From the NCBI GenBank assembly GCA_027717925.1, contig JALLON010000042.1, forward strand, positions 1 to 13,278: a stretch of DNA of 13,278 nucleotides, read 5' to 3'. Under the pieces are notes generated by a model, which saw only the letters and a list, made by a program, of their open reading frames with translations, had not been told where the DNA came from and searched no databases. Positions within the stretch are counted from its first letter, which is position 1. The number at the start of each line of letters is the position of its first letter. This document shows positions 7,713 through 13,278 of the stretch, one piece after another. A program made the position numbers and the translations under genes. This DNA is from Acidobacteria bacterium AH-259-G07. Its GTDB lineage: Bacteria; Acidobacteriota; UBA6911; RPQK01; JADFOI01.

Positions 7713-7749
7713 CTTGCCACACTTTCTATAAATTGTCAAAGTGAGCAAG
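7713..7749. repeat. Imperfect inverted repeat (candidate operator)
   Basis: The left arm CTTGC-CA-CACTTT (7713-7725) is mirrored by AAAGTG-A-GCAAG (7738-7749). The arms match over 5 + 6 bases with a one-base length difference, around a 12-base AT-rich centre. It covers the only TTGACA (minus) and TATAAA (plus) in the spacer, which is where a repressor of both units would bind. The regulator is unknown. Confidence 0.4.
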
Positions 7750-7816
7750 CTTTTATGAAAAACTTTTTACTTTTTGTAGTCGCCAGCTTTTGGGATAGAC
7801 TTGTGCCTGCACATCG

Positions 7817-7824
7817 AAGGAGGT
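7817..7824 (+). promoter_or_regulatory. Consensus Shine-Dalgarno site of the PHP exoprotein gene
   Basis: AAGGAGGT is a full anti-16S match and is seven bases from the ATG at 7832. It is the strongest ribosome site in the window and fixes the start of the large exoprotein, implying high translation once transcribed. Confidence 0.8.
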
Positions 7825-7831
7825 ATCGACG

Positions 7832-10800
7832 ATGCGGAATCCACTCCCCTTTTGGATCTTCTGGCTGACTAGTCTTGCCTTTCTTGGGCTCGTGACCATC
7901 GGGAATCCCGGACAGATAGAGGTACGGTCTGAACCTGTGCGCCCGCCGACTGCCGCAAACGGCATGGCGGAGTTTAGCATCCTGTTCGGGATCGGCGACG
8001 AGGAACCCGATCGATGGGATGGTTCTATCCGGGCTCGCGGTGCTCAGGTTGTCGGTCTTGACGGCTGGCGGTTGACCGGCGAGGACCGGTTGGAAGCGAC
8101 CCGGTGGACGCTCTCTACCCGGCGTGTCAACCTGACCCGGGCAGGAAACAGGCGCGCCGCCGATGCTGCCACGTTGGAGAACGGCGTATACGTCACCGTC
8201 GAGATTCTGGATGCAGATGCCCGGTTTGAAGTCCAGACGGCTCAAGGCAATTTCTCCTTTGCCGCCAAGGACGCTCCCTGGGGCGAGACCCTGAGCTTCC
8301 TCGACGGCCGCGTGAAGGTGGAGCAAGTGCCGCTGAGCAGGCAACTCACGGACTCGATTGAGCAGCAGGATTTCCCGGCGCTGGCCGCCTCCGGTGAAAA
8401 GGTGTACCTTGCCTACGTCGAGTTCAGGCACGGCGATCGCTCGCAGGCCTGGCCCTGGCCGCTCCAGGAAAAACCCGATTCCTACGAGCCCTTACGACGG
8501 TCCGCTGGAGGTGACCAGGTGCTGTTCATGGAGTATTCGAGATTGGACAGGACCTGGAGTGCCCCTGAACCGGTGTCGGAGAAAGGGCAGGATGCCTTCG
8601 GCGCCGCTGTGGCAGTGGGCGGCGCAGGCCGTATCTGGGTGATCTGGTCCGCTCAGGTCGAGGGCAACTTCGACCTCTACGCTCGCTGCCGCAAGGCTGG
8701 CCGGTGGTTGGAGACGATCCGGCTCACCAGCCACCCCGGACCCGATCTCTATCCCGTCGCCGTGACGGATTCCGAAGGGGCGGTCTGGATTGCGTGGCAG
8801 GGATACCGTGGAAGCCTTGATGTCCTGGTTAGCCGCCAGCAAGGCGAAGGGTTTTCCCCCGAGCAACGGGTTTCGTTTTCAGGCGCCAGCGACTGGTCTC
8901 CACAACTCGCAGCCGGCCCGGGAGGCGAAGTCGCCGTTGTCTGGGACACCTATGACAAGGGCGACTATGACGTCTACCTTCGGAAACTGCGTTACAGCGG
9001 TGGGATCAGAATCCAGGAACCGGTGCCGATCGCCGCAACGCACAGGTTCGAGGCGCGCCCAAGCGTCATCTATGACCCGGGAAACCGGATCTGGGTTGCC
9101 TACGAGGAGAGCAATCCGGCTTGGGGAAAGGACTTCGGTGCCTATGAAACGACAGGTTCAGGCCTCTACCAGGGCAATACCGTCCGGGTGAAGATCCTGC
9201 AGGGCAATCGCTACTTCCGCACCGCGGATTCTCTGGCCGGCGTTCTGAAGCGCCTTTCCGCTGCACACCCGGTGAACAAGCAGCCGTTTCGGGGACGAAT
9301 CCGGATCCCCTTCACCGAGCAGCCCGACCCCAAGCTTGTGCAAAACCGGCCGTCGGGTTCGACATCTTACCCGCGATTCTATCCGTCCACAAGTCATCCC
9401 CGGTTGGCTGCAACCGCAGAGGGAACCGTCTTCCTTGCATACCGCAACGCTGGGGGAAGAATCTGGGGGGCCCTGGGCACGACGTGGTTCGAGAACATCG
9501 CCTACTTTGACGGCAGCGGCTGGCAAGGACCGATCTTTGTGCCCAGTTCTGACGGCATCCTGGACAATCGGCCGGCCCTCCTGGGCCTGGAAGGTTCCGG
9601 TCTCCTGATGGTGGCGACAACAGATCACCGTTTCTCGAAAAGCGGGCTGGCCAAAGGGGGTGCACAAAGCAATTCTTTCAACTATGACCTCATGACCTAT
9701 GAAGTGCCGGTCGAAAGCGAACGTCGCGAGCCCAGTCTGACCGCCATCGCAGCTGAGCAACCGGCTGTAGGCATGAAAGACGTCGCAGCGGAGAAAGCTC
9801 AGGTCGCCATGATGAGGCAATACCGCGTGACCCTGGACACGCCGCCGGGCGGTCCCGAGACGCTTCGGCTTCTCCGCGGCGAATTCCATCGGCACACCGC
9901 CATCAGTGGTGACGGCGCCAACGACGGCGATATCATGGACGCCTGGCGATACCTGATCGACGCTGCCTACATGGATTGGGCCGGCTGCTGTGATCACGAC
10001 AACGGTGGTGGCCGCGAATACACCTGGTGGTTGACTCAGAAAATGACGGACGCCTTCCTTCTGGACGGCCGGTTCATTCCGATGTTCAGTTACGAGCGCA
10101 GCGTGCGCTATCCGGAGGGCCACCGCAACGTCGTCTTTGCCCAGCGCGGGATCCGCCCTCTTCCCCGGCTTCCCAGAACCGCTGACGACTCGCCGCCCCA
10201 GCCCGCGCCCGACACGCAGATGCTCTACGAGTACCTCCGCTCCTTCGATGGCGTCGCCGCCGTGCACACCTCGGGCACCAACATGGGTACCGATTGGCGC
10301 GACAACGATCCTGAGGTCGAACCGATGGTCGAAATCTACCAGGGCGATCGTCAAAATTACGAGATGCCTGGCGCGCCGAGGACCAACACCGACAGCGACT
10401 CGATCGGCGGCTGGCGGTCGCTGGGATTTGTCTCCAACGCCCTCGCCAAAGGCTACCGGCTGGGATTCCAGGCCTCCAGTGACCACGTCTCCACACATAT
10501 GTCCTACTGCAACCTCTGGGTCACCGAACCAACCCGCGAGGCGATCCTGGAGGGCCTTAAGAAGCGCCGGGTTTACGGTGCCACGGATAACATCCTGGCG
10601 GACGTCCGGTGCAGTGGTCACTTCATGGGCGAGGAGTTCACCATCGAGGAAGCTCCGACCATCAAGGTCAAGCTTGTCGGCACCGCTCCCTTCGCCGGCG
10701 TCTACATCGTCAAGGACGGCCGCTACGCATACTTCACCAAACCCGCCAAGCGGGAAGTGGAGTTTTCCTGGAGCGACATCAGCGCTGAGAAAGGCAAGAC

Positions 10801-10879
10801 CTCTTATTACTATATCCGCGGTGAGCAGGTGGACGGTGAGATCGTCTGGGTCAGCCCCATGTGGATCACCGTAGAGTGA
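7832..10879 (+). CDS. Exported propeller-repeat protein with C-terminal PHP metallohydrolase domain
   Basis: 1015 residues. The N-terminus (MRNPLPFWIFWLTSLAFLGL) is an export signal or anchor. From about 181 to 600 come beta-propeller-like repeats of about 50 residues with the pattern small-G-x-(V/I)W(V/I)(A/I)W-x-D-(V/L)Y, for example GRIWVIW (266-272), GAVWIAW, GEVAVVW and NRIWVAY. A Pro/Ala/Glu-rich linker leads to a PHP-type domain (about 680-960) with plausible metal ligands in order: H686 and H688 in EFHRHTAISGDG, D721/H722 in CCDHDNGGG, E755, H764, H812 in AVHTSG, and D884/H885 in SSDHVSTH. PHP domains are di- or trinuclear metal phosphoesterases, so an extracytoplasmic phosphoester hydrolase is plausible, but the substrate is unknown. 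The last 50-odd residues form a small beta-rich cap. The gene is GC-rich (43 of 60 bases at 8101-8160, against 26 of 60 at 481-540). Family membership is inferred from motifs only. Confidence 0.82.
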   Translation: MRNPLPFWIFWLTSLAFLGLVTIGNPGQIEVRSEPVRPPTAANGMAEFSILFGIGDEEPDRWDGSIRARGAQVVGLDGWRLTGEDRLEATRWTLSTRRVNLTRAGNRRAADAATLENGVYVTVEILDADARFEVQTAQGNFSFAAKDAPWGETLSFLDGRVKVEQVPLSRQLTDSIEQQDFPALAASGEKVYLAYVEFRHGDRSQAWPWPLQEKPDSYEPLRRSAGGDQVLFMEYSRLDRTWSAPEPVSEKGQDAFGAAVAVGGAGRIWVIWSAQVEGNFDLYARCRKAGRWLETIRLTSHPGPDLYPVAVTDSEGAVWIAWQGYRGSLDVLVSRQQGEGFSPEQRVSFSGASDWSPQLAAGPGGEVAVVWDTYDKGDYDVYLRKLRYSGGIRIQEPVPIAATHRFEARPSVIYDPGNRIWVAYEESNPAWGKDFGAYETTGSGLYQGNTVRVKILQGNRYFRTADSLAGVLKRLSAAHPVNKQPFRGRIRIPFTEQPDPKLVQNRPSGSTSYPRFYPSTSHPRLAATAEGTVFLAYRNAGGRIWGALGTTWFENIAYFDGSGWQGPIFVPSSDGILDNRPALLGLEGSGLLMVATTDHRFSKSGLAKGGAQSNSFNYDLMTYEVPVESERREPSLTAIAAEQPAVGMKDVAAEKAQVAMMRQYRVTLDTPPGGPETLRLLRGEFHRHTAISGDGANDGDIMDAWRYLIDAAYMDWAGCCDHDNGGGREYTWWLTQKMTDAFLLDGRFIPMFSYERSVRYPEGHRNVVFAQRGIRPLPRLPRTADDSPPQPAPDTQMLYEYLRSFDGVAAVHTSGTNMGTDWRDNDPEVEPMVEIYQGDRQNYEMPGAPRTNTDSDSIGGWRSLGFVSNALAKGYRLGFQASSDHVSTHMSYCNLWVTEPTREAILEGLKKRRVYGATDNILADVRCSGHFMGEEFTIEEAPTIKVKLVGTAPFAGVYIVKDGRYAYFTKPAKREVEFSWSDISAEKGKTSYYYIRGEQVDGEIVWVSPMWITVE

Positions 10880-10943
10880 TCATCAAGGACTTGAAACTTT
10901 TGGACGTGGCCGGGAGATGGAGCGGTGCGTTGGGGTCCAGGCG
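10880..10943. other. Short 3' spacer after the PHP exoprotein gene
   Basis: I see no gene, stem with T tract or repeat here. The inverted-repeat element begins directly after it and may end transcription instead. Confidence 0.35.
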
Positions 10944-11030
10944 CTAGCCCGCATTTATCACACCGGCTCGTCACGAAGCGGCGGATGATTCCGCCGATGC
11001 AGTAGAGCCGGTGTGAGAAATGCGGGCTAG
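10944..11030. mobile_element. MITE-like 81-bp hairpin element flanked by TA in CTAG
   Basis: Two 26-base arms (10944-10969 and 11005-11030) are inverted repeats with a single mismatch (A10957 against G11017). The arms begin and end at CTAG. A second, nested perfect 7-bp stem, CGGCGGA/TCCGCCG with loop TGAT (10979-10996), fills the centre. If TA (10945-10946 and 11028-11029) is the target duplication, the element proper is 10947-11027 and the empty site was CTAG. That is the insertion preference known for the IS630/Tc1-mariner group, so a non-autonomous derivative of that group is plausible. No transposase is present. It lies in a convergent spacer and could also act as a bidirectional terminator or RNA stabiliser. 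The structure is certain; mobility is inferred. Confidence 0.6.
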
Positions 11031-11623
11031 TCTTCCTCGCCCCACACTTCGGTCTCGAAGCCGTAAAGCTGCACGTCACCAGCCTCCCAGGCGTTTTCCG
11101 AAAGCCCCGCTTTCCGGCATAGGCCCCTCAGGAACTCTTCCCGGTCCCAGCCATATGTTCGCGGCACTTGCGGCAAAAGCAGGCCCGAGTTATGACCTTT
11201 CGTGATCATCAGCCCATGGCGACCGACCACGACCTCTTCCGGCTGCATCGGTTTCATCGGTGTGAGCACGCTGATCTCGATTCGCAGATCCGGCACCTCG
11301 TCAATCCTCACCGGCGGGAAGCGCTGGTCGTCGGTGGCGGCAGCTACCACCATATTCGCCACAGATTCGACGAGTGGCCGGAGCGCGAGACGCTCGCCCC
11401 GGCAGCCACGCAGCTCCCCCGAGTCACGCCGCCGTAGGGTGCTGAACGTTGCGTGGGGCTGAAGCAGCCCCTCTAAGTCGGTCTGAGACTGAGGGAGCTT
11501 GCCTTCACCCAGGTAATCGTTAAGAGTCTGCCGTGCGAGGCGAAGCAGTGTCTCTTTGTCTTCCGCACAAAGCCCCGGAGGACGTCCAGGTTCGGCTCGC
11601 GCTGTTTTATGGTTCTTGCTCAA
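11027..11623 (-). CDS. AMMECR1-domain protein (AmmeMemoRadiSam system protein A-like)
   Basis: 198-residue AMMECR1-domain protein. Diagnostic pieces are the LRGCRGE loop (71-77; most members have LRGCIG, so Arg75 is a variant), DLRIEISVLTPMKP (112-125), GRHGLMITKGHNSGLLLPQV (134-153), WDREEFLRGLCRKAGL (159-174) and the final YGFETEVWGEE. The family is found from bacteria to humans. In bacteria it often accompanies a MEMO1-like protein and a radical SAM enzyme, neither of which is in this window, and its activity is unknown. The start is TTG at 11623. No ATG occurs before the conserved core, and AGAG lies five bases upstream. The stop codon TAG coincides with the end of the inverted-repeat element. 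It follows the DUF420 gene by 58 bases on the same strand. Confidence 0.88.
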   Translation of the reverse strand: MSKNHKTARAEPGRPPGLCAEDKETLLRLARQTLNDYLGEGKLPQSQTDLEGLLQPHATFSTLRRRDSGELRGCRGERLALRPLVESVANMVVAAATDDQRFPPVRIDEVPDLRIEISVLTPMKPMQPEEVVVGRHGLMITKGHNSGLLLPQVPRTYGWDREEFLRGLCRKAGLSENAWEAGDVQLYGFETEVWGEED

Positions 11624-11635
11624 CGATCTCTGTAA

Positions 11636-11672
11636 TTCCTCAGGCCAACTAGCAGGCTTGTCACAGCGCCGC
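11636..11672. repeat. Weak inverted repeat in the DUF420-AMMECR1 spacer
   Basis: GCAGGC and GCCTGC are separated by 13 bases. On the minus strand this sits just after the DUF420 stop. It lacks a T tract, so it is at most a pause or processing hairpin. Confidence 0.2.
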
Positions 11673-11681
11673 CTGCCTTAT

Positions 11682-12212
11682 TTATTGCGGTGGGTAGAGC
11701 CGGTAGAGCATCACATAGACAATGACGCCGCTTACCGAGACGTAAAGCCAAATCGGAAGGGCCCAGCGGGTAATTTTCACGTGTTTGTCAAACTGTGCAT
11801 TCAAGGCACGATACAGCGCGGTCAATGCCAGGGGGACGATGAGGGCAGCCAGAATAATGTGGGAGATCAGGAGGGTGAAGTAGACTGGCCGAACCCAGCC
11901 CTGACCGGAGAAGGGGGTTGAGCCCACCCGGTAGTGGTGTATCAGATAGGAAACGAGGAAGAGGCAAGAGACGCCGAAGGCTGTTACCATGCAGAGCTTG
12001 TGGCCCGTCACTTTTTTGCGTCGGATCAGGAGATACCCGACCGTGAGAAGTACGGCGCTCGTCCCGTTGAGAAAGGCATTGACAGCGGGTAAGCCGGAAA
12101 TGTTGTCACTTCCCTCGACCTGGGGCTGCCGGACTAATAGAATGAACGCCACACCCACGAGGACCAGCACAGAGACGAGCCCAATACCCGGAAGGACGAA
12201 GGAATCTTTCAT
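11682..12212 (-). CDS. DUF420 (YozB/CtaM-like) membrane protein
   Basis: Integral membrane protein of 176 residues with five hydrophobic segments at about 8-27, 50-63, 73-91, 110-134 and 150-170. It matches DUF420: GLPAVNAFLNGTSAVLLTVGY (40-60), GHKLCMVTAFGVSCLFLVSYLIHHY (70-94), the FSGQGWVRPVYF loop, LISHIILAALIVPLAL (115-130) and WALPIWLYVSVSGVIVY. Histidines 71, 92, 93, 118 and 144 sit at membrane borders and could bind haem or copper. The Bacillus/Staphylococcus members YozB/CtaM are linked to maturation of aa3-type terminal oxidases, so a respiratory assembly role is likely but not shown here. The gene starts ten bases after the ferredoxin stop, hence co-transcribed with it. The ribosome site (AGGGA) is modest. 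No oxidase genes are in the window. Confidence 0.85.
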   Translation of the reverse strand: MKDSFVLPGIGLVSVLVLVGVAFILLVRQPQVEGSDNISGLPAVNAFLNGTSAVLLTVGYLLIRRKKVTGHKLCMVTAFGVSCLFLVSYLIHHYRVGSTPFSGQGWVRPVYFTLLISHIILAALIVPLALTALYRALNAQFDKHVKITRWALPIWLYVSVSGVIVYVMLYRLYPPQ

Positions 12213-12222
12213 GGCGAAATCC

Positions 12223-12513
12223 CTATATTGGGCTTTTTTCTTCTACCGACTTCTTATTCTCGTACCACTTATAGTTGATGTCGACATATCTTGACCACTT
12301 CTCCGGAACTTCATCTTCCGGGAAAATCGCTTCCACGGGACATTCTGGAACGCAGGCTCCGCAGTCGATGCACTCTTCGGGATCAATGTACAGCTGCTCT
12401 TCAGTTTCAAAGTCGCCTTGATCACTGCGCGGGTGAATGCAGTCCACCGGGCACACATCCACACAAGCGGTATCCTTGGTTCCGATGCAGGGTTCGCAAA
12501 TGATATAGGTCAT
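12223..12513 (-). CDS. Seven-iron ferredoxin ([3Fe-4S][4Fe-4S])
   Basis: 96-residue electron carrier. Cysteine layout is C6-x2-C9-x7-C17-x3-C21-P-x2-C25, then C48-x2-C51-x2-C54-x3-C58-P. Aligned by spacing with Azotobacter FdI and Thermus 7Fe ferredoxin, C6, C17 and C58 should hold the [3Fe-4S] cluster and C21, C48, C51 and C54 the [4Fe-4S] cluster. C9 and C25 would be free. The start IICEPCIGTKDTACVDVCPV closely resembles the Thermus protein. The acidic tail ends in a Lys/Glu stretch. AAAGGAG nine bases before the ATG is a good ribosome site. It is the first gene of a minus-strand unit with DUF420 and perhaps AMMECR1. A perfect FNR-type box lies about 90 bases upstream. Its redox partner is unknown. 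Confidence 0.93.
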   Translation of the reverse strand: MTYIICEPCIGTKDTACVDVCPVDCIHPRSDQGDFETEEQLYIDPEECIDCGACVPECPVEAIFPEDEVPEKWSRYVDINYKWYENKKSVEEKSPI

Positions 12514-12522
12514 TGGCCCTGA

Positions 12523-12529
12523 CTCCTTT
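12523..12529 (-). promoter_or_regulatory. Shine-Dalgarno site of the ferredoxin gene
   Basis: AAAGGAG on the minus strand, nine bases from the ATG at 12513. It confirms this start. Confidence 0.7.
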
Positions 12530-12555
12530 CTACACCTTCAAATCTAGACAAAAAA

Positions 12556-12564
12556 AGTATGCCA
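12556..12564 (-). promoter_or_regulatory. Candidate extended -10 of the ferredoxin operon
   Basis: On the minus strand TGG-CATACT matches TGn-TATAAT at four of six core positions plus the extended TG. Transcription would start near 12549 or 12545. The -35 region (TGAAAC or GAAACC) is poor, as expected of an activator-dependent promoter. It is followed by a T-rich run. Confidence 0.4.
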
Positions 12565-12602
12565 GGATCTCTGGAAGGGGTTTCACACTCACCGGACCGC
12601 AG

Positions 12603-12616
12603 TTGATCCCAATCAA
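12603..12616. promoter_or_regulatory. Perfect FNR/CRP-family box TTGAT-N4-ATCAA
   Basis: TTGATCCCAATCAA is an exact match to the FNR/ANR consensus, palindromic in all ten fixed positions. It lies 90 bases upstream of the ferredoxin start. Its centre (12609.5) is about 61 bases from the start site predicted by the extended -10, the class I activation position. It is also downstream of the bacilliredoxin-rhodanese stop, so the ferredoxin unit is the likely target. The regulator gene is not in the window. Confidence 0.6.
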
Positions 12617-12621
12617 TGTGC

Positions 12622-12648
12622 GAAGCCATGAATCGACACTCTGGCTTC
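12622..12648. repeat. Inverted repeat GAAGCCA/TGGCTTC
   Basis: A perfect 7-bp stem with a 13-base loop, about 50-75 bases after the stop of the bacilliredoxin-rhodanese gene on the minus strand. It could end that transcript, but no T tract follows it on either strand. It is next to, but separate from, the FNR-type box. Confidence 0.35.
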
Positions 12649-12696
12649 ATCCGAAGGGTCTTGAAACTTCAAAATATCGTTGAAACCAGTAATGCT

Positions 12697-13278
12697 CTAT
12701 GGAGTTTCGGACCAGACCGCAAACCCACCTTTGAGGCTGTGAACGTTCTCAAATCCGCTCTGCCTTAGGAACTGTGTTGCCTGTACACTCCTGTCGCCAT
12801 GCTCGCAGTAAACAATGATCTCGCGGTCTCGAGGCCAACTGCTAACAATTTGCTGTCCCAGTTCATTATCGACGCTTAGCGCGCCCTCAATCTTTCCCCT
12901 TTCAATTTCATGAGGCCCCCGCACATCCAAAAGAGCCAGCTCCGAGTTGGCAGATAGGTGCTCTCTTGCCTCTTGCACCGTAATCTGCAGTTCGGCGACA
13001 GGATCGTAAATCTCAACAGACTCGATCTTTTCCCCACAATACTTGTTGTAGGCGCTGGTCAGCATCTTGGTCAGGGCCTCCACGGTCTGACCCTCGATTT
13101 GGTGTCTTTCGATCATGTGCACCAGTTGCCCCTCGCGGAACAGGGCCATGCAGGGGGAAGAGGGAGGATATCCGACGAAATACTCCCTGGCCCGTGCCAC
13201 GGCCTCCACGTCATTGCCGGCAAAAGCGGTGGTTAAATTTTCAGGGAGGATCTCATTCTTAAGAGATTCTACTACTGT
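12697..13278 (-). CDS. Bacilliredoxin (YphP/BrxA-like)-rhodanese fusion, 5' end outside window
   Basis: The last 193 residues are visible and the reading frame is open to the window edge. A GTG at 13209 could be mistaken for the start, but the codons before it (ending LTTAFAGNDVEAVARAREYF) continue the family sequence, so the true start is beyond 13278. The first part matches the C-terminal half of BrxA/YphP bacilliredoxins: AREYFVGYPPSSPCMALF, then GQLVHMIERHQIEGQTVEAL and the YNKYCG end. The active-site CGC-type motif would lie outside the window. A rhodanese domain follows: LALLDVRGPHEIERGKIEGAL and the active loop VYCEHGDRS, with its cysteine codon at 12805-12807, ending LKGGFAVW. Likely a cytoplasmic thiol or persulfide exchange protein. 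I know rhodanese fusions in general but have not seen this exact one characterised. Confidence 0.85.
   Translation of the reverse strand, partial: TVVESLKNEILPENLTTAFAGNDVEAVARAREYFVGYPPSSPCMALFREGQLVHMIERHQIEGQTVEALTKMLTSAYNKYCGEKIESVEIYDPVAELQITVQEAREHLSANSELALLDVRGPHEIERGKIEGALSVDNELGQQIVSSWPRDREIIVYCEHGDRSVQATQFLRQSGFENVHSLKGGFAVWSETP

Larger units (their letters stand above)
7607..7831. promoter_or_regulatory. Divergent control region between the sugar importer and the PHP exoprotein gene
   Basis: These 225 bases must hold the promoters of two divergent units. On the minus strand a perfect TTGACA (-35 type) lies at 7734-7739, but the hexamer 17 bases on is CAAGAA, a poor -10. On the plus strand TATAAA (7727-7732) could be a -10, without a good -35. 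The two overlap an imperfect dyad at 7713-7749. A small GC hairpin (CTCG/CGAG around CCCC, 7660-7671) lies nearer the importer. No convincing RNA gene is seen. Confidence 0.45.

Noticed and set aside
9158..10621. A 487-residue open frame on the minus strand inside the PHP gene
   Set aside because: It is a by-product of GC-rich third positions in the plus-strand gene. Its translation is rich in Gly, Arg, Val and His with no recognisable domain, and the plus strand has a consensus ribosome site and clear motifs.
10944..11030. A CRISPR repeat, tRNA or small RNA gene at the inverted repeat
   Set aside because: There is a single copy, no spacers, no cloverleaf and no visible promoter. The perfect terminal arms suit a MITE or terminator better.
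12556..12575. CCAG/CTGG stem followed by a T run on the minus strand as an intrinsic terminator
   Set aside because: The stem is only four base pairs and the T run begins several bases later. The segment fits better as part of the ferredoxin promoter.
12661..12672. TTGAA-AC-TTCAA small palindrome
   Set aside because: It is short and AT-rich with a two-base loop. I could not connect it to any known operator.
13207..13209. GTG at 13209 as the start of the rhodanese gene
   Set aside because: Codons before it are open to the window edge and continue bacilliredoxin sequence, so this is an internal valine.

Overview
The window is a bacterial chromosome fragment with no plasmid, phage or CRISPR content. 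The organism is probably a Gram-negative-type heterotroph. The combination of a Thermus-like seven-iron ferredoxin, a YphP/BrxA bacilliredoxin domain, a DUF420 membrane protein and a secreted propeller-PHP protein suggests Acidobacteriota or a similar soil/sediment phylum. This is an inference from gene content, not a phylogenetic result.

Layout. 21-2124 (+): an FmdB-type zinc-ribbon protein followed by purD and purE, two de novo purine enzymes set one base apart. 2185-3707 (-): a GT2 polyprenyl-phosphate glycosyltransferase downstream of a YfiH/laccase-domain purine nucleoside phosphorylase. 3733-4107 (+): acpS, divergent from yfiH with only 25 bases between the start codons. 4118-7606 (-): a complete RbsABC-type sugar importer, transcribed as binding protein, then double ATPase, then permease. 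7607-7831: a divergent control region with an imperfect dyad. 7832-10879 (+): a 1015-residue exported protein with propeller-like repeats and a C-terminal PHP metal-dependent hydrolase domain. It is clearly richer in GC than the first 7.6 kb. 10944-11030: an 81-bp hairpin element with near-perfect terminal inverted repeats, flanked by TA and sitting exactly on the stop codon of the next gene. 11027-12513 (-): an AMMECR1-domain protein, a DUF420 membrane protein and a 7Fe ferredoxin. Upstream of the ferredoxin is a perfect FNR-type box (TTGAT-N4-ATCAA) at a spacing that fits activation from about -61. 12697-13278 (-): the C-terminal 193 residues of a bacilliredoxin-rhodanese fusion that runs off the window edge.

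How the genes fit together. The left half is housekeeping (purines, nucleoside salvage, acyl carrier protein activation, lipid-linked glycosylation) plus sugar uptake. The right half concerns redox and respiration: ferredoxin, a probable oxidase-assembly protein and a thiol/persulfide protein, with a possible oxygen-responsive switch. The items most worth a second look are the propeller-PHP exoprotein, the CTAG/TA-flanked hairpin element, the FNR-like box and the bacilliredoxin-rhodanese fusion.
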